From assembly GCF_003205495.1 (NCBI RefSeq), contig NZ_QJRX01000004.1, positions 248,764-312,763 of the forward strand: a stretch of 64,000 bases of DNA. The letters are read 5' to 3'. The notes under the pieces were generated by a model. It worked only from the letters and a program-made list of their open reading frames with translations, was not told where the DNA came from and ran no database searches. The position numbers and the translations under genes are program-made. Source of the stretch: Aquipseudomonas alcaligenes (GTDB taxonomy: Bacteria > Pseudomonadota > Gammaproteobacteria > Pseudomonadales > Pseudomonadaceae). Below are positions 1 through 10,067 of the stretch, piece by piece. Numbering within the stretch: the stretch's first letter is position 1; each line of letters opens with the position of its first letter.

Positions 1-126
1 GTCGAGCGCCTGCCCTTCAGCCGTGGCGAACCCCAGCACCTGCTGACCCTCTGGCAACGCATCTGGGACGAGGGCGAGCCGATCCAGCTGCTGAGCTGGG
101 CCAACACCCTGAGCCAGCAGCCCTGA
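1..126 (+). CDS. C-terminal fragment of an unidentified protein
   Basis: An open frame enters from the left edge and ends at a TGA at 124-126, encoding the last 41 residues of a protein whose start lies outside the window. The tail is rich in Leu, Trp and Gln and ends in a short polar segment. I see no recognisable motif, so no function is assigned. A strong hairpin terminator follows 4 nt after the stop, which supports this being the real 3' end of a gene. Confidence 0.6.
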   Translation, partial: VERLPFSRGEPQHLLTLWQRIWDEGEPIQLLSWANTLSQQP

Positions 127-130
127 ATGC

Positions 131-158
131 AAAAAGCCCGGCAGTGCCGGGCTTTTTT
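131..158. terminator. Bidirectional intrinsic terminator
   Basis: A-run, then a GCCCGGCA/TGCCGGGC stem with a very short loop, then a run of six T. It sits between two convergent genes (the left-edge fragment and the amino acid permease) and has the A-tract and T-tract needed to work in both directions. Confidence 0.9.
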
Positions 159-171
159 CCAGCTGATCCGC

Positions 172-1557
172 TCAGCCCCTGGCCGCCGCCAGCTTGATGC
201 GGTAGCAGCCCCAGATGAACAGGATCCAGAACGGGATGGCGTACACCGACACCTGGATGCCCGGGATCATCAGCATCACGCCGAGGATGAACAGCACGAA
301 GGCCAGGCACAGGTAGTTGGCGAAGGGGAACCAGAAGGCCTTGAAGCTCGGTTCCACGCCCTTGGCACGCATGGCCTTACGGAATTTCAGGTGCGAGTAG
401 CTGATCATCGCCCAGTTGATCACCAGCGAGGCCACCACCAGCGACATCAGCAGTTCCAGCGCGCTCTGCGGCGCCAGGTAGTTGACCAGCACGCAGAGCA
501 GAGTCACCGCCGCCGACAGGCCGATGGCCAGCACCGGCACGCCACGGGCGTTGACCTTCATCAGCGCCCTGGGCGCATCGCCCTGCTCGGCCAGGCCGTA
601 GAGCATGCGGCTGTTGCAGTACACGCCGCTGTTGTAGACCGACAGCGCGGCGGTCAGCACCACTAAGTTGAGCACGTGGGCGGCGGTGTCCTCGCCGATC
701 AGCGAGAAGATCTGCACGAAGGGGCTGCTGCCGTAGGCATCGCCGCCGCTGGTCAGGGTCTTGACCAGGTCATCCCAGGGGTACAGGGACAGCAGGATGG
801 TCAGCGCGCCGATATAGAAGATCAGGATGCGGTAGACCACCTGGTTGATCGCCTTGGGGATCACCGTCTTCGGCTGGTCGGCCTCGGCGGCGGTGATGCC
901 GACCAGTTCCAGGCCACCGAAGCTGAACATGATGATGGCCATCATCATCACCAGTCCGGACACCCCGTTGGGGAAGAAGCCGCCATGGCTCCACAGGTTG
1001 CTGACGCTGGCCTGCTCGCCGCCGGCGCCGCTGAGCAGCAGGTAGCCGCCAAGCAGGATCATGCCGACGATGGCCACCACCTTGATGATGGCGAACCAGA
1101 ACTCGGTCTCACCGAAGGCCTTGACGTTGACCAGGTTGATCAGGTTGATCAGCACGAAGAAGGCTGCGGCCGTGGCCCAGGTGGGAATCTCCGGGTACCA
1201 GTACTGCACGTACTTGCCCACCGCCGTGAGTTCGGCCATGCCCACCAGCACGTAGAGCACCCAGTAGTTCCAGCCGGAGAGGAAGCCGGCGAACGGCCCC
1301 CAGTAGCTATGGGCGAAGTGACTGAAGGAGCCGGCCACCGGCTCCTCGACGATCATCTCGCCGAGCTGGCGCATGATCAGGAAGGCGATGAAGCCGCCGA
1401 TGGCGTAGCCGAGGATCATCGACGGCCCGGCGCTCTGCAGCACCCCGGCCGAGCCGAGGAACAGGCCGGTGCCGATGGCGCCGCCGAGGGCGATCAGCTG
1501 GATATGGCGATTCTTCAGGCCGCGCTTGAGCGGGCCGGTGTGCAGATGTTCGGACAT
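172..1557 (-). CDS. Amino acid permease, AroP/PheP-like (APC superfamily)
   Basis: Inner-membrane proton-driven amino acid importer of the APC superfamily, 461 residues, the normal length. About 12 hydrophobic membrane segments are visible. The first carries the family glycine-rich signature GGAIGTGLFLGSAG, and a conserved EEP motif (MIVEEPVAGSFSHF) follows helix 2. The N-terminus (LKRGLKNRHIQLIALGG) is characteristic of the AroP/PheP/ProY/GabP group. The similarity suggests aromatic amino acids as substrate, but this cannot be settled from sequence alone. I chose the ATG at 1557 because the family motif follows directly; an upstream in-frame ATG at 1599 would add 14 unlikely residues. It is convergent with the left-edge gene and not part of the B12 operon, being separated from cobS by about 155 nt. 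Confidence 0.9.
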   Translation of the reverse strand: MSEHLHTGPLKRGLKNRHIQLIALGGAIGTGLFLGSAGVLQSAGPSMILGYAIGGFIAFLIMRQLGEMIVEEPVAGSFSHFAHSYWGPFAGFLSGWNYWVLYVLVGMAELTAVGKYVQYWYPEIPTWATAAAFFVLINLINLVNVKAFGETEFWFAIIKVVAIVGMILLGGYLLLSGAGGEQASVSNLWSHGGFFPNGVSGLVMMMAIIMFSFGGLELVGITAAEADQPKTVIPKAINQVVYRILIFYIGALTILLSLYPWDDLVKTLTSGGDAYGSSPFVQIFSLIGEDTAAHVLNLVVLTAALSVYNSGVYCNSRMLYGLAEQGDAPRALMKVNARGVPVLAIGLSAAVTLLCVLVNYLAPQSALELLMSLVVASLVINWAMISYSHLKFRKAMRAKGVEPSFKAFWFPFANYLCLAFVLFILGVMLMIPGIQVSVYAIPFWILFIWGCYRIKLAAARG

Positions 1558-1712
1558 CAGCGAAGGCTCCGGGGCTGGCGGAGGGCAAGGCAAGTGCAAG
1601 GCATGGGGTCACCTGTCTGTCGAAAGAGCCGCCGGACTCGTGATCCCGCGGAAACTGCCGCCCACCGTGCGGCGGGCGCCGCGCAGTATACACCCCGGCC
1701 GGCGGCGACCGC

Positions 1713-2450
1713 CTAGCCGAGCAGCGCCAGGCCCAGCAGCACCGCGCACTCGCCCAGCTCGACCAGGGCCCCGGCCGTGTCGCCGGTGGTGCCGCCCAGG
1801 CGCACAACGAATGCGCGGCGCAGCAGCCAGAACACCAGCACGGCGGCGCCCAGTGCCAGCACTGCGCTCCAGCCCAGCAGCAGCATGGCCAGAGCATGTA
1901 CAGCCAATACCCACGGCAGTGGCTGGCGCGGCAGATGCTCGGCCAGCGCAGCGCCCAGGCCACCGGCACGCACGTAAGGGGTAGTCAGCAGCAGCAGTGG
2001 CAGCAGCGCCCGGCCCAGCCAGGGCGCCAGCAACAGACCGGCCCAGGCGCCCTGCCCCAGCACCACCACCAGGGCGGCGAACTTGAGCAGCAGCACCAGC
2101 AGGAGCACGACCACGGCGATCGGCCCGCTGCGCGGGTCCTTCATGATGTCCAGCGTGCGCTGGCGATCGCCATGCCCGCCGATCCAGGCATCGGCCGTAT
2201 CGGCCAGGCCGTCCAGGTGCAGGCCACCGGACAAGCCAACCCAGACGGCCAGCAGGATGGCCGCCTGGAGCAGTGCCGGCGTATCACCCAGCAGCCCGTG
2301 CAGCGCCAGCAGCAGGCCGCCGAGCAGCACCCCGACCAGCGGATACCAGAGCAGCGAGCGGCCGATCTGCTCGGGCTCCGGCATGCCGGGCAGGCGCACC
2401 GGCAGGCGGGTCAGGAACTGCAGGGCGATCAGCGCGGGCGTTGGCAGCAT
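1713..2450 (-). CDS. cobS: Adenosylcobinamide-GDP ribazoletransferase (cobalamin synthase; CobV in P. denitrificans naming)
   Basis: Integral membrane enzyme for the last joining step: adenosylcobinamide-GDP plus alpha-ribazole(-phosphate) gives adenosylcobalamin(-phosphate). The 245 residues are the usual size. The family signature DGLADTADAWIGG and the acidic/Arg motif DPRSGPIAVVV are present, followed by several hydrophobic helices. It is the last gene of the riboswitch-led minus-strand operon, and its start codon overlaps the stop of the cobC phosphatase by 1 nt (TGATG), indicating translational coupling. After its stop there are about 155 nt before the permease start, with no clear intrinsic terminator. 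Confidence 0.95.
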   Translation of the reverse strand: MLPTPALIALQFLTRLPVRLPGMPEPEQIGRSLLWYPLVGVLLGGLLLALHGLLGDTPALLQAAILLAVWVGLSGGLHLDGLADTADAWIGGHGDRQRTLDIMKDPRSGPIAVVVLLLVLLLKFAALVVVLGQGAWAGLLLAPWLGRALLPLLLLTTPYVRAGGLGAALAEHLPRQPLPWVLAVHALAMLLLGWSAVLALGAAVLVFWLLRRAFVVRLGGTTGDTAGALVELGECAVLLGLALLG

Positions 2451-3022
2451 CAGGCTTCGGTCAGTTGCAGACCCGGCTCGACCTGCAGGCCGTGCATTGC
2501 GCCGTAGCCCACTTCCACCTGCAGCAGCTGGTTTTCCGGCAGCTGGCGCGCGCGCGCCAGCAGCAGGCGCATCACGCCGCCATGGGTCACCAGCAGCACG
2601 CGCTGGCCGTCCAGCTCGGCCTGCAGGCGCTCGACGGCGCCGAGCACGCGTGCGGCGAAGTCGCGTACCGGCTCTGCTTCGGGCGGGGTGAAGTGATAGG
2701 GATCGTTCCAGAACTGGCCGAGCGCCTCCGGGTCCTCGAGCAGCACCTGCGCCGAGTTGCGCCCTTCCCAGGCGCCGAAGTGCAGCTCGCGCAGGTCGTC
2801 CTCGATGCGCAGCGGCAGGCCATTGGCCTCGGCAAACTCGCGGGCGAAGCTCTCGCAGCGCTGCAGTGGCGAGCTGATCACCAGGTCCCAGCCGCCTTTG
2901 CCGGCCAGGGCCAGCCGCATCTGCTGGCGGCCCTGCTCGGTCAGGGCGTCGTCACTGCTGCCACGGAAACCGGGGCCGCCATCGGTTACGCCGTGGCGCA
3001 ACATGTCCAGGGAAAGCGTCAT
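2450..3022 (-). CDS. cobC: Alpha-ribazole-5'-phosphate phosphatase (histidine phosphatase family; Salmonella CobC)
   Basis: Histidine-phosphatase superfamily member of 190 residues, expected to remove the 5'-phosphate of alpha-ribazole phosphate or of adenosylcobalamin phosphate. The phosphohistidine motif RHGVTDGG lies at residues 10-17, the later catalytic histidine in [10 protein letters not shown], and the conserved Glu in LHFGAWEGR. The start overlaps the cobT stop by 4 nt. The name cobC is also used in the Pseudomonas denitrificans scheme for the threonine-phosphate decarboxylase, encoded at 6123-7118 here; the two proteins are unrelated. Confidence 0.92.
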   Translation of the reverse strand: MTLSLDMLRHGVTDGGPGFRGSSDDALTEQGRQQMRLALAGKGGWDLVISSPLQRCESFAREFAEANGLPLRIEDDLRELHFGAWEGRNSAQVLLEDPEALGQFWNDPYHFTPPEAEPVRDFAARVLGAVERLQAELDGQRVLLVTHGGVMRLLLARARQLPENQLLQVEVGYGAMHGLQVEPGLQLTEA

Positions 3023-4074
3023 TGTTTGTCCTCAACCAGGGCTTCAGAAAAGGTAGCCATGCCGCCATGTAGCGCGCAGGCCAGTTTGATCAGGGGTAGC
3101 GCCAGCGCCGCGCCGCTGCCCTCGCCCAGGCGCAGGCCGAGGTCGAGCAGCGGGACGGCCTCCAGTTCAGCCAGCAGCGCGGCGTGGCCCGGCTCGGCGC
3201 CGGCATGGGCGAACAGCAGCCAGGGCTGCACGCCGGGGTTCAGGCGCACGGCGCACAGCGCGGCGGCCGTGCAGATAAAGCCGTCGACCAGCGCCGGCAC
3301 GCCGGCCTGGGCACAGGCCAGGTAGGCACCGGCCAGCGCCGCCAGCTCGAAGCCGCCGACCCGGCGCAGGGCCTCTGCGGGGTCCGTAAGGTGCTCCCGG
3401 TGCAGGGCCAGGGCACGTTCGATCACGGCCAGCTTGCGGCCCACGCCGGCGCCGTCCAGGCCGGTACCGGGGCCGGTCAGCTGCGCCGGCTGCAGATCGC
3501 TCAGGGCACAGGCCAGGGCCGTGGCGGCGCTGGTGTTGCCGATACCCATCTCGCCGGCCAGGAACAGGTCGCAGCCCTCGGCCAGCACCTGCTGCAGGGT
3601 GTCGCGACCGGCCTGCAGGGCAGCCGCACACTGCGCCACCGTCATCGCCGGCTGCAGCGCGAAGTTGGCGGTGCCGGCGCCCAGGCGCAGGTGGCGCACG
3701 CCGGGCAACTCGAGCGACGTATCGATAGTGCCGAGGTCGACCAGGCGCAGCGGCACGCCCTGCTCGCGGGCCAGCACGCTGATCGCCGCGCCGCCGGCGA
3801 CGAAATTGCCGAGCATCTGCGCGGTCACCGCCTGCGGGTAGGCGGACACGCCTTCGGCGACCACGCCGTGATCGCCGGCAAACAGCGCCAGCTGCGGCCG
3901 CTCGATGGCCGGCCTCTCGCGCCCTTGCAGGGCGGCCAGGCGCACGGCCAGCGCCTCCAGCGCGCCGAGGGCGCCGCGCGGTTTGGTCAGCTGCGCCTGG
4001 CGTGCCAGGGCAGCGGCCTCGGCGGCGGCGTCGGGCTGGCGGCAGGTCTGCTGCCACCAGGGTGAAGCGGTCAT
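3019..4074 (-). CDS. cobT: Nicotinate-nucleotide--dimethylbenzimidazole phosphoribosyltransferase
   Basis: Transfers phosphoribose from nicotinate mononucleotide to 5,6-dimethylbenzimidazole to make alpha-ribazole 5'-phosphate. At 351 residues it is a typical CobT (CobU in P. denitrificans naming). Family motifs are visible in order: [17 protein letters not shown], then [14 protein letters not shown], then LTGPGTGLD. The conserved Glu near the C-terminus lies in the [13 protein letters not shown] segment. The gene is coupled by 4-nt overlaps on both sides, to cobU upstream and to the cobC phosphatase downstream. bluB in the same operon supplies its base substrate. Confidence 0.96.
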   Translation of the reverse strand: MTASPWWQQTCRQPDAAAEAAALARQAQLTKPRGALGALEALAVRLAALQGRERPAIERPQLALFAGDHGVVAEGVSAYPQAVTAQMLGNFVAGGAAISVLAREQGVPLRLVDLGTIDTSLELPGVRHLRLGAGTANFALQPAMTVAQCAAALQAGRDTLQQVLAEGCDLFLAGEMGIGNTSAATALACALSDLQPAQLTGPGTGLDGAGVGRKLAVIERALALHREHLTDPAEALRRVGGFELAALAGAYLACAQAGVPALVDGFICTAAALCAVRLNPGVQPWLLFAHAGAEPGHAALLAELEAVPLLDLGLRLGEGSGAALALPLIKLACALHGGMATFSEALVEDKQ

Positions 4075-4592
4075 AGCGGCTCTCCTTTGAGCAGCATGGG
4101 CAGGCCGGCGACGGTGAACAGCACCCGCTCGGCGCGTTCGGCCACGGCCTGGTGCAGCCAGCCAGCCTCATCGACATAGCGCCGGGTCAGTTCGCCCAGC
4201 GGCACCACGCCCAGCCCGGTCTCGTTGCTGACCAGGATGATGCGCCCGGGCAGCTCGGCCAGCACCTCGAGAAAGGCATCGCGCTGCATGGCCAGGCGCG
4301 TGTCGTCGTCCAGCATCAGCAGGTTGGTCAGCCACAGGGTCAGGCAGTCGACCAGCAGGCAGCGGCCGGGGGCAGCATTGTCGCGCAGGGCGCGGGCCAG
4401 TTCGAGGGGTTCCTCCACCAGGCCCCAGTCGGCCGGACGACGCTGGCGGTGGTGGTGGATGCGCGCGCTCATCTCGCCGTCCAGCGCCTGGCTGGTGGCG
4501 ATGTAGGTCACGGCCAGGCCGCTGCCCGCGGCCAGCCGCTCGGCCAGGCGGCTCTTGCCGGAGCGGGCGCCGCCGAGGATCAGTTCGAGCAT
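4071..4592 (-). CDS. cobU: Bifunctional adenosylcobinamide kinase/adenosylcobinamide-phosphate guanylyltransferase (CobU/CobP)
   Basis: Phosphorylates adenosylcobinamide and then converts it to adenosylcobinamide-GDP. The 173 residues match the family. The P-loop [12 protein letters not shown] is at residues 7-18, and the conserved [19 protein letters not shown] segment lies in the second half. The His pair in the [11 protein letters not shown] stretch corresponds to the region that carries the guanylylated His in characterised homologues. It starts 91 nt after cobQ; the gap holds an inverted REP pair, so expression may be partly uncoupled from the genes upstream. Confidence 0.95.
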   Translation of the reverse strand: MLELILGGARSGKSRLAERLAAGSGLAVTYIATSQALDGEMSARIHHHRQRRPADWGLVEEPLELARALRDNAAPGRCLLVDCLTLWLTNLLMLDDDTRLAMQRDAFLEVLAELPGRIILVSNETGLGVVPLGELTRRYVDEAGWLHQAVAERAERVLFTVAGLPMLLKGEPL

Positions 4593-4615
4593 AGGAAAAT
4601 CCTATTGGAGAGCCA

Positions 4616-4678
4616 GTGGGAGCGACCTTGGTCGCGATGCTTTGCAGTCGACCCCATCGCGGCCAAGGCCGCTCCCAC
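4616..4678. repeat. Inverted REP pair (Pseudomonas-type)
   Basis: Two 24-nt arms in inverted orientation (4616-4639 beginning GTGGGAGCGACC, and 4655-4678 ending GGCCGCTCCCAC) separated by 15 nt. The motif of GTGGGAGCG followed by a GCC/GGC-rich core is the familiar Pseudomonas REP sequence. It lies between cobQ and cobU inside the operon and could stabilise or attenuate the transcript; that effect is inference. Confidence 0.85.
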
Positions 4679-4683
4679 AACAA

Positions 4684-6135
4684 CTAAAGCCCGCACAATG
4701 CGCGGAGCCTTTGGGTATCCAGATGCGCCTCGACCAGGTCGGCCAGGCGCTCGATGTCACGTTCGCGGCGCGCATGGTAATCCACTTGCCGCGCCTCGCG
4801 CAGGCCCGCCCAGGCGAGCAGCGCGGCGCAGGCGGCAGGCGCCTCGAACAGACCGTGCAGATAGGTGGCCATGACCTGGCCGTCGGCGCTGAGGGCCCCG
4901 TCGCTGCGGCCATCGTCCAGGCGCACGGCGGGCGTAGCCAGCGCCGGGCCGGAGCTGACTCCGGCATGGATCTCGTAGCCGCTGACGTCCAGCTCGCCCA
5001 GACTCAGGCGGCCACGCACATTGCGCAGCTGCTTTTCCGGCTCCAGCACGGTGGCGTAGTCGAGCAGGCCGAGACCCGCACTGCTGCCGGCCGGGCCTTC
5101 CAGGCCTTGGGGATCGTCGATGCGCGTGCCGAGCATCTGCAGCCCGCCACAGATGCCGAGGACCTTGCCACCGTAGCGCAGGTGGCGGGCGATGGCGGCG
5201 TCCCAGCCGTGCTCGCGCAGGCGCGCCAGATCGGCGCGCACGCTCTTCGAGCCGGGCAGGATGATCAGGTCGGCCGGTGGTATCGCCTGACCGGGGCCGA
5301 TGAACTGCAGGTCCACCTGCGGGTGTAGGCGCAGCGGGTCGAAGTCGGTGTGGTTGCTGATGCGCGGCAGCACCGGTACCGCCACGCGCAACACTTCGCG
5401 GTCCTTGTCCGGCTGCAGCACCTGCACCGCGTCCTCGGCCTCCAGGTGGAAGTCCAGCAGGTACGGCAGCACGCCGAGCACCGGCTTGCCGGTACGCGCT
5501 TCCAGCCAGTCGAGCCCCGGCTGCAACAGGGCGATGTCGCCGCGGAAGCGGTTGATCACGAAGCCCTTGACCCGCGCCTGTTCGCTCGGCGAGAGCAGCT
5601 CCAGGGTGCCGACCAGGTGGGCGAACACCCCGCCCTTGTCGATATCGGCGATCAGCAGCACCGGGCAGTCCACCGCCTCGGCGAAGCCCATGTTGGCGAT
5701 GTCGCCGGCCCTGAGGTTGATCTCGGCCGGCGAACCGGCGCCCTCCACCATCACCACCGGGTACTGCGCGGCGAGGCGCGCATGGGATTCGAGCACCGCC
5801 GCGCGGGCGACCTGCTTGTAGTCGTGGTAGGCCACCGCGTGCATGTTGCCGATGGCGCGGCCCTGGATGATCACCTGGGCGCCGGTATCGGAGTTGGGCT
5901 TGAGCAGCACCGGGTTCATGTCGGTGTGCGGCGCCAGGCCCGCGGCCTGGGCCTGCACCGCCTGGGCGCGGCCGATCTCGCCGCCGTCGGCGGTCACCGC
6001 ACTGTTCAGCGCCATGTTCTGCGGCTTGAACGGCACCACGCTGACGCCCTGGCGTTTGAGCCAGCGGCACAGGGCGGTCACCAGGGTGCTCTTGCCGGCA
6101 TCCGAGGTGGTGCCCTGGATCATCAGAGTGGCCAT
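4684..6135 (-). CDS. cobQ: Cobyric acid synthase (glutamine-dependent amidotransferase)
   Basis: Amidates the b, d, e and g carboxyls of adenosylcobyrinic acid a,c-diamide to give adenosylcobyric acid, using glutamine and ATP. At 483 residues it has the usual two-domain layout. The N-terminal dethiobiotin-synthetase-like ATPase shows the P-loop [12 protein letters not shown] at residues 8-19 and the phosphate-binding [12 protein letters not shown]. The C-terminal class I amidotransferase-like domain has [11 protein letters not shown], the nucleophile Cys in [10 protein letters not shown] and the catalytic His in TYLHGLFE. Its 5' end overlaps cobC by 13 nt. Confidence 0.97.
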   Translation of the reverse strand: MATLMIQGTTSDAGKSTLVTALCRWLKRQGVSVVPFKPQNMALNSAVTADGGEIGRAQAVQAQAAGLAPHTDMNPVLLKPNSDTGAQVIIQGRAIGNMHAVAYHDYKQVARAAVLESHARLAAQYPVVMVEGAGSPAEINLRAGDIANMGFAEAVDCPVLLIADIDKGGVFAHLVGTLELLSPSEQARVKGFVINRFRGDIALLQPGLDWLEARTGKPVLGVLPYLLDFHLEAEDAVQVLQPDKDREVLRVAVPVLPRISNHTDFDPLRLHPQVDLQFIGPGQAIPPADLIILPGSKSVRADLARLREHGWDAAIARHLRYGGKVLGICGGLQMLGTRIDDPQGLEGPAGSSAGLGLLDYATVLEPEKQLRNVRGRLSLGELDVSGYEIHAGVSSGPALATPAVRLDDGRSDGALSADGQVMATYLHGLFEAPAACAALLAWAGLREARQVDYHARRERDIERLADLVEAHLDTQRLRALCGL

Positions 6136-7118
6136 GCGGGTCTCTCCTGCAGCGCCTGCTCCAGGCGCTGCCAGCCGGCCTCGTCGGCCGGCAGGCCGAA
6201 ACGCAGGCAGCGGCTCTCGGCAAACAGGCGCAGCAGGATGCCGCGGCGGGCGAAGTAGCCGTGCAGCCCGACGGCGTGCGGGTGGCCGACCAGCTGGAAC
6301 AGTGCCGTGCCACCAGCCGGCGCCAGACCATGAGCACTGAGCAGCACGGCCAGGCGCAGGCCGTCGCCAGACAGACGCTCACGCTGGCGCTGCTGGCCCT
6401 GGCCGTCGGCCAGCAAGGCACTGGCCACCGCACGAGCCGGGCCGCTGACGGTCCAGGGGCCAAGCTGCTCGCCGAGGTGATCGAGCAGCGCCTGTTCGGC
6501 CAGAACGAAGCCCAGGCGGATGCCGGCCAGGCCGAAGAACTTGCCGAACGAGCGCAATACGATCAACCCCGGCCGCTGGCTCTCGGCGGCCAGGCTGTGC
6601 TCGGGCGTGCAGTCCATGAACGCCTCGTCCACCAGCAGCCAGCCACCGCGCTCGGCCAGGCGCGCATGCCAGCGGAGCAGGCGCTCGCGCTCGATCAGCC
6701 GCCCGCTGGGGTTGTTCGGGTTGATCACCAGCAGCACGTCGAAGCGCTCCAGCGAACGCTCCACCGCGCCCTCGCTCAGCTCCTGCACCAGGTGCCCCTC
6801 GCGGCGCCAGGCCAGTGCGTGCTCGGCATAGGCCGGCGACACCACGCCGACGCGCAGGCCGGGGCGGCGCAGGCGCGGCAGGGCCTGGATCGCCGCCTGC
6901 GAGCCGGCCACCGGCAGCAGCGCGGCGGCGCCGTAGTAATCGCGGGCCAGCGCTTCCAGGCCATCGTCCTGCTCCGGCAGGCGCTGCCAGGCGTCGGCCG
7001 GGATCGGCGGCAGCGGCCAGCCATAGGGCGCGATGCCGGTGGACAGGTCAAGCCAGTCCGCCACGGCAATGCCGTAGCGCTGCGCCGCGGCGCGCAGCCG
7101 TCCGCCATGCTCAAGCAA
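6123..7118 (-). CDS. cobC: Threonine-phosphate decarboxylase (P. denitrificans CobC; Salmonella CobD)
   Basis: PLP-dependent class I/II aminotransferase-fold enzyme that makes (R)-1-aminopropan-2-ol O-2-phosphate, the linker between corrin ring and nucleotide loop. The PLP-lysine motif is [16 protein letters not shown], with [10 protein letters not shown] upstream. The N-terminus [16 protein letters not shown] fits the family. The start is a TTG at 7118: a GGGGAG ribosome site lies about 8 nt upstream and the start overlaps the cobD stop by 8 nt (TTGCTTGA). The open frame continues upstream to 7163, but that extension runs inside cobD and does not look like this family. The product is about 331 residues. 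Confidence 0.9.
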   Translation of the reverse strand: MLEHGGRLRAAAQRYGIAVADWLDLSTGIAPYGWPLPPIPADAWQRLPEQDDGLEALARDYYGAAALLPVAGSQAAIQALPRLRRPGLRVGVVSPAYAEHALAWRREGHLVQELSEGAVERSLERFDVLLVINPNNPSGRLIERERLLRWHARLAERGGWLLVDEAFMDCTPEHSLAAESQRPGLIVLRSFGKFFGLAGIRLGFVLAEQALLDHLGEQLGPWTVSGPARAVASALLADGQGQQRQRERLSGDGLRLAVLLSAHGLAPAGGTALFQLVGHPHAVGLHGYFARRGILLRLFAESRCLRFGLPADEAGWQRLEQALQERPAWPL

Positions 7119-8016
7119 GGTACAACTCCCCAATGACCAGCCCGACCAGCCACAGCAGCACACCGAGGTAGACCAGATTGAGCGCGCGCTCGATATCGCG
7201 CGCCCGCGCCGGCGCCCCCTCGCCCAGCTGCGGGCGTAGCTCCTCGACGCCGTGGTAGATGGCCGCGCCGCCCAGCTGCACCTGCAAGGCGCCGGCGCCG
7301 GCGGCCATCACCGGGCCGGCATTGGGGCTGTCCCACTGCGGTGCCTGGCGCCGCCAGCAGCGCAGGGCCGTAGCGGTACGGCCCAGCAGCGCGTAGGTCA
7401 GAGCCACCAGACGCGCCGGCATATAGTTCAGAACATCGTCGATCTTTGCCGCAGCCCAGCCGAAGCGCTCGAAGCGCTCGTTGCGATAGCCCCACATGGC
7501 GTCCAGGGTATTGCTCAGGCGGTGCAGCAGCACGCCCGGCGCGCCCAGCACGGCAAACCAGAACAGCGAAGAGAACACCGCGTCGGCACCATTCTCCAGC
7601 ACCGACTCGGTGCCGGCGCGGGCCACGCCGCAGGCATCCAGCTCGGCGGTGCGGCGGCTGACCAGGTAGCCGACGCGGCGCCGCGCCTCGTCGAGATTGC
7701 CCAGGCGCAGCGCCTGCGCCACCGGCAGCGCATGCTGGGCGAGGCTCTTGAGACCGAGGGCGAAATACAGCATCAGGATGTCGACCAGCCAGCCCAGGCT
7801 GCTCAGGCTCAACAGCCAGACCAGTAGCACCGGCGGCAGCACCGCCAGGCACCAGCCGCTGACACCGTGGCTGCGCCAGCCGCGCCCGCCCGAATTGAGG
7901 CGCTGCTCGATGCGCTGCGCCAGGTGACCGAAGCCCACCAGCGGGTGCCAGCGCCGCGGCTCGCCGAGCCAGGCATCCAGGCCGACGCCGGCCAGGGCGG
8001 ACAGTGCGACACTCAC
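7111..8016 (-). CDS. cobD: Adenosylcobinamide-phosphate synthase (CbiB; P. denitrificans CobD)
   Basis: Membrane enzyme that attaches aminopropanol (phosphate) to adenosylcobyric acid, giving adenosylcobinamide (phosphate). About 301 residues with several hydrophobic helices. The conserved start [18 protein letters not shown] and the motif [18 protein letters not shown] with LNYMPARL are CbiB hallmarks. I place the start at the GTG at 8016: it overlaps the bluB stop as GTGA, a G-rich ribosome site lies about 9 nt upstream, and the protein then begins like other CbiB sequences. A GTG at 8031 would add five residues. Confidence 0.93.
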   Translation of the reverse strand: MSVALSALAGVGLDAWLGEPRRWHPLVGFGHLAQRIEQRLNSGGRGWRSHGVSGWCLAVLPPVLLVWLLSLSSLGWLVDILMLYFALGLKSLAQHALPVAQALRLGNLDEARRRVGYLVSRRTAELDACGVARAGTESVLENGADAVFSSLFWFAVLGAPGVLLHRLSNTLDAMWGYRNERFERFGWAAAKIDDVLNYMPARLVALTYALLGRTATALRCWRRQAPQWDSPNAGPVMAAGAGALQVQLGGAAIYHGVEELRPQLGEGAPARARDIERALNLVYLGVLLWLVGLVIGELYLA

Positions 8017-8663
8017 GAGCGCTGCCCCCACTGGTCGCTGAACACCAGCTCGTCCAGCGCCTGCTCGCGGGCCCAGCCTTCCTGCACCAGCATCGGCTTG
8101 TCGTAGAACTCGCTCACCGAGCCCAGGCAGAGCACCGCCACCGGTTGGCTACCCGCCGGCATGCCCAGCAACTGCGCCAGTTCGAGTGGATCGAACAGCG
8201 ACACCCAGCCCATCCCCAGGCCCTCGGCGCGCGCCGCCAGCCAGAGGTTCTGCAGGGCGCAGGCGAGCGAGGCCAGGTCCATCTGCGGCAGGGTGCGACG
8301 GCCGAACACATGGGCCTCGCGCCCGTCCATCAGGGCCGCCACCAGCAGTTCGGCACAGTCGCGGATACCCTCGACCTTGAGCCGCATGAACTCGTCGCTG
8401 CGCTCGCCCAGGGCCTCGGCGGTGCGCACCCGCTCGGCCTCGACCAGGCCATGGATGGCGTCCCGAAGTTCGGGCCGGGTGATGCGGATAAAGCGCCAGG
8501 GCTGCATCAGGCCGACGCTCGGTGCCTGGTGCGCCGCCTGCAGCAGCCGGGTCAGCAGCTCCGGGGCCACCTCGCCGCCGGCGAAATGGCGCATGTCGCG
8601 GCGCTCGGCAATAGCGCGGTACACCGCGGCGCGTTCCTCGGGGCTGAAGGCGTGATCGGTCAT
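8013..8663 (-). CDS. bluB: 5,6-dimethylbenzimidazole synthase
   Basis: Nitroreductase-fold flavin destructase that converts reduced FMN and O2 into 5,6-dimethylbenzimidazole, the lower ligand of cobalamin. 216 residues, typical for BluB. Recognisable features are the [12 protein letters not shown] start, the [13 protein letters not shown] segment, the conserved [19 protein letters not shown] loop and the [11 protein letters not shown] motif near the C-terminus. It sits between cobB and cobD with 4-nt overlaps on both sides. Needing molecular oxygen, it agrees with the aerobic character of the whole pathway here and means the cell can make its own lower base. Confidence 0.94.
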   Translation of the reverse strand: MTDHAFSPEERAAVYRAIAERRDMRHFAGGEVAPELLTRLLQAAHQAPSVGLMQPWRFIRITRPELRDAIHGLVEAERVRTAEALGERSDEFMRLKVEGIRDCAELLVAALMDGREAHVFGRRTLPQMDLASLACALQNLWLAARAEGLGMGWVSLFDPLELAQLLGMPAGSQPVAVLCLGSVSEFYDKPMLVQEGWAREQALDELVFSDQWGQRS

Positions 8664-9952
8664 GGCAGCAACAGCTCGGCCGCCGCCCGTGGGTTGGACG
8701 GCAGGTAGAAGTGGATGTAGGAGGCGGTCAGGCGCCCCAGGCGATAAACCGCCTCGGCCACCGGCTTGCCATTCGGGCAAACGCCCCGGGCCAGCGGCGC
8801 CAGGGCGCAGTCCAGCACGGAATGGTGGTAAGTATGCCCGCGCAAGGTCCCTTCCGGCAGCTCCACCTGCTGCAGGGCCAGCGCGACCAGGCGCGGCTGC
8901 AGGCGCGCGCTGCCGGGCAGCAGGCCGAGCAGCTCGGCGCTGGCGCCCTGTTTGTCGGCCAGGGCCTCGAGCAGGTAGAGCATGCCGCCGCACTCGGCGA
9001 GGCTCGGCTTGCCGGCGTCATGGTGCGCGCGAATGGCCTGCAGCATCGGCCGGTTGCCGGCCAGCGCCTGCAGGTGCAGCTCGGGATAGCCACCGGGCAG
9101 GTAGAGGCTGTCGACGGCCGGCAGCGCCGCGTCGGTCAGCGGCGAGAAGAAGCACAGCTCGGCGCCCAGCGCGCGCAACAGGTCGAGGTTGGCCTGGTAG
9201 AGGAAAGCGAAGCTGGTGTCGCGCGCCACGCCGATGCGCACGCCAGCCAACAGCGGCTCGATGCACGGGTCGTCCGCGGCGGCGAAGCTCACCGGCTCGG
9301 GCAGCACCTCACCGGCGCTGGCCAGCAGGGCATCGGCAGCGGCGTCCAGGCGCGTATCGAGGTCGGCCAGCTCCTCGGCCTGGATCAGCCCCAGGTGGCG
9401 GCGTGGCAGCTCCAGCGCCGCCGAGCGCGGCAGGCCGCCGAACCAGGGGATCGAGGCCGGCAGGCTGGCCTGCAGGATGCCGTTGTGGCGCTCGCTGCCG
9501 GTGCGGTTGGCCAGCACCCCGGCGAACGGCAGGCTGTGCTGGAAATGCGCCAGGCCGTAGGCCAGAGCGGCAAAGGTCTGTGCCATGGCGCCGGCGTCGA
9601 TCACCCCGAGCACCGGCACGCAGAAGCGGCGCGCCAGGTCGGCGGCCGAGGGCTGGCCGTCGAACAGGCCCATGACGCCTTCGATGAGGATCAGGTCGGC
9701 CTCCTGCGCCGCCTGCCCGAGCAGACGCCGGCACTCGTCCTCGCCGACCATCCACAGGTCCAGCTGGTACACCGGCGCGCCGCTGGCGCGGGCGAGGATC
9801 ATTGGATCGAGGAAGTCCGGGCCGCATTTGAACACCCGCACGCGGCGACCGGCACGGCGGTGCAGGCGCGCCAGGGCGGCGGTGACGGTGGTCTTGCCCT
9901 GGCCGGAGGCGGGCGCGGCGATCAGCAGGGCCGGGCAACTGCGAGTGGTCAT
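8660..9952 (-). CDS. cobB: Cobyrinic (hydrogenobyrinic) acid a,c-diamide synthase
   Basis: Glutamine-dependent amidotransferase that amidates the a and c side chains of the corrin ring before cobalt insertion in the aerobic route. 430 residues. The N-terminal ATPase domain has APASGQGKTTVTAAL near residues 13-27 and CGPDFLDPMIL. The C-terminal domain has LYLPGGYPELHLQAL and the nucleophile Cys in LAECGGMLYLLEAL. I chose the ATG at 9952 over one at 9979 because the extra residues would be encoded by a repeat region. It should not be confused with the sirtuin gene also called cobB in enterics, a homologue of which lies at 13286-14053. Confidence 0.95.
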   Translation of the reverse strand: MTTRSCPALLIAAPASGQGKTTVTAALARLHRRAGRRVRVFKCGPDFLDPMILARASGAPVYQLDLWMVGEDECRRLLGQAAQEADLILIEGVMGLFDGQPSAADLARRFCVPVLGVIDAGAMAQTFAALAYGLAHFQHSLPFAGVLANRTGSERHNGILQASLPASIPWFGGLPRSAALELPRRHLGLIQAEELADLDTRLDAAADALLASAGEVLPEPVSFAAADDPCIEPLLAGVRIGVARDTSFAFLYQANLDLLRALGAELCFFSPLTDAALPAVDSLYLPGGYPELHLQALAGNRPMLQAIRAHHDAGKPSLAECGGMLYLLEALADKQGASAELLGLLPGSARLQPRLVALALQQVELPEGTLRGHTYHHSVLDCALAPLARGVCPNGKPVAEAVYRLGRLTASYIHFYLPSNPRAAAELLLP

Positions 9953-9967
9953 TGCCCTCTCCCCCGG

Positions 9968-10048
9968 CCCCTCTCCCATAAATGGGAGAGGGGAGTAGTA
10001 CGCGAAAGCTTGAGGTTCGTATCTCCCTCTCCCGCGTGCGGGAGAGGG
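9968..10048. repeat. Composite inverted repeats between cobO and cobB
   Basis: Two perfect hairpins: 9968-9993 (12-bp stem CCCCTCTCCCAT, 2-nt loop) and 10025-10048 (11-bp stem CCCTCTCCCGC, 2-nt loop). They are flanked by further CCCTCTCC/GGGGAGAGGG arms that are themselves inverted, so the whole 9955-10062 stretch can fold as a cruciform-like element. The same core recurs at 37810-37839 and 60683-60708, so it is a dispersed repeat family. It lies inside the cobO-cobB transcript. Confidence 0.85.
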
Positions 10049-10067
10049 CTGGGGAGAGGGTAGTAAT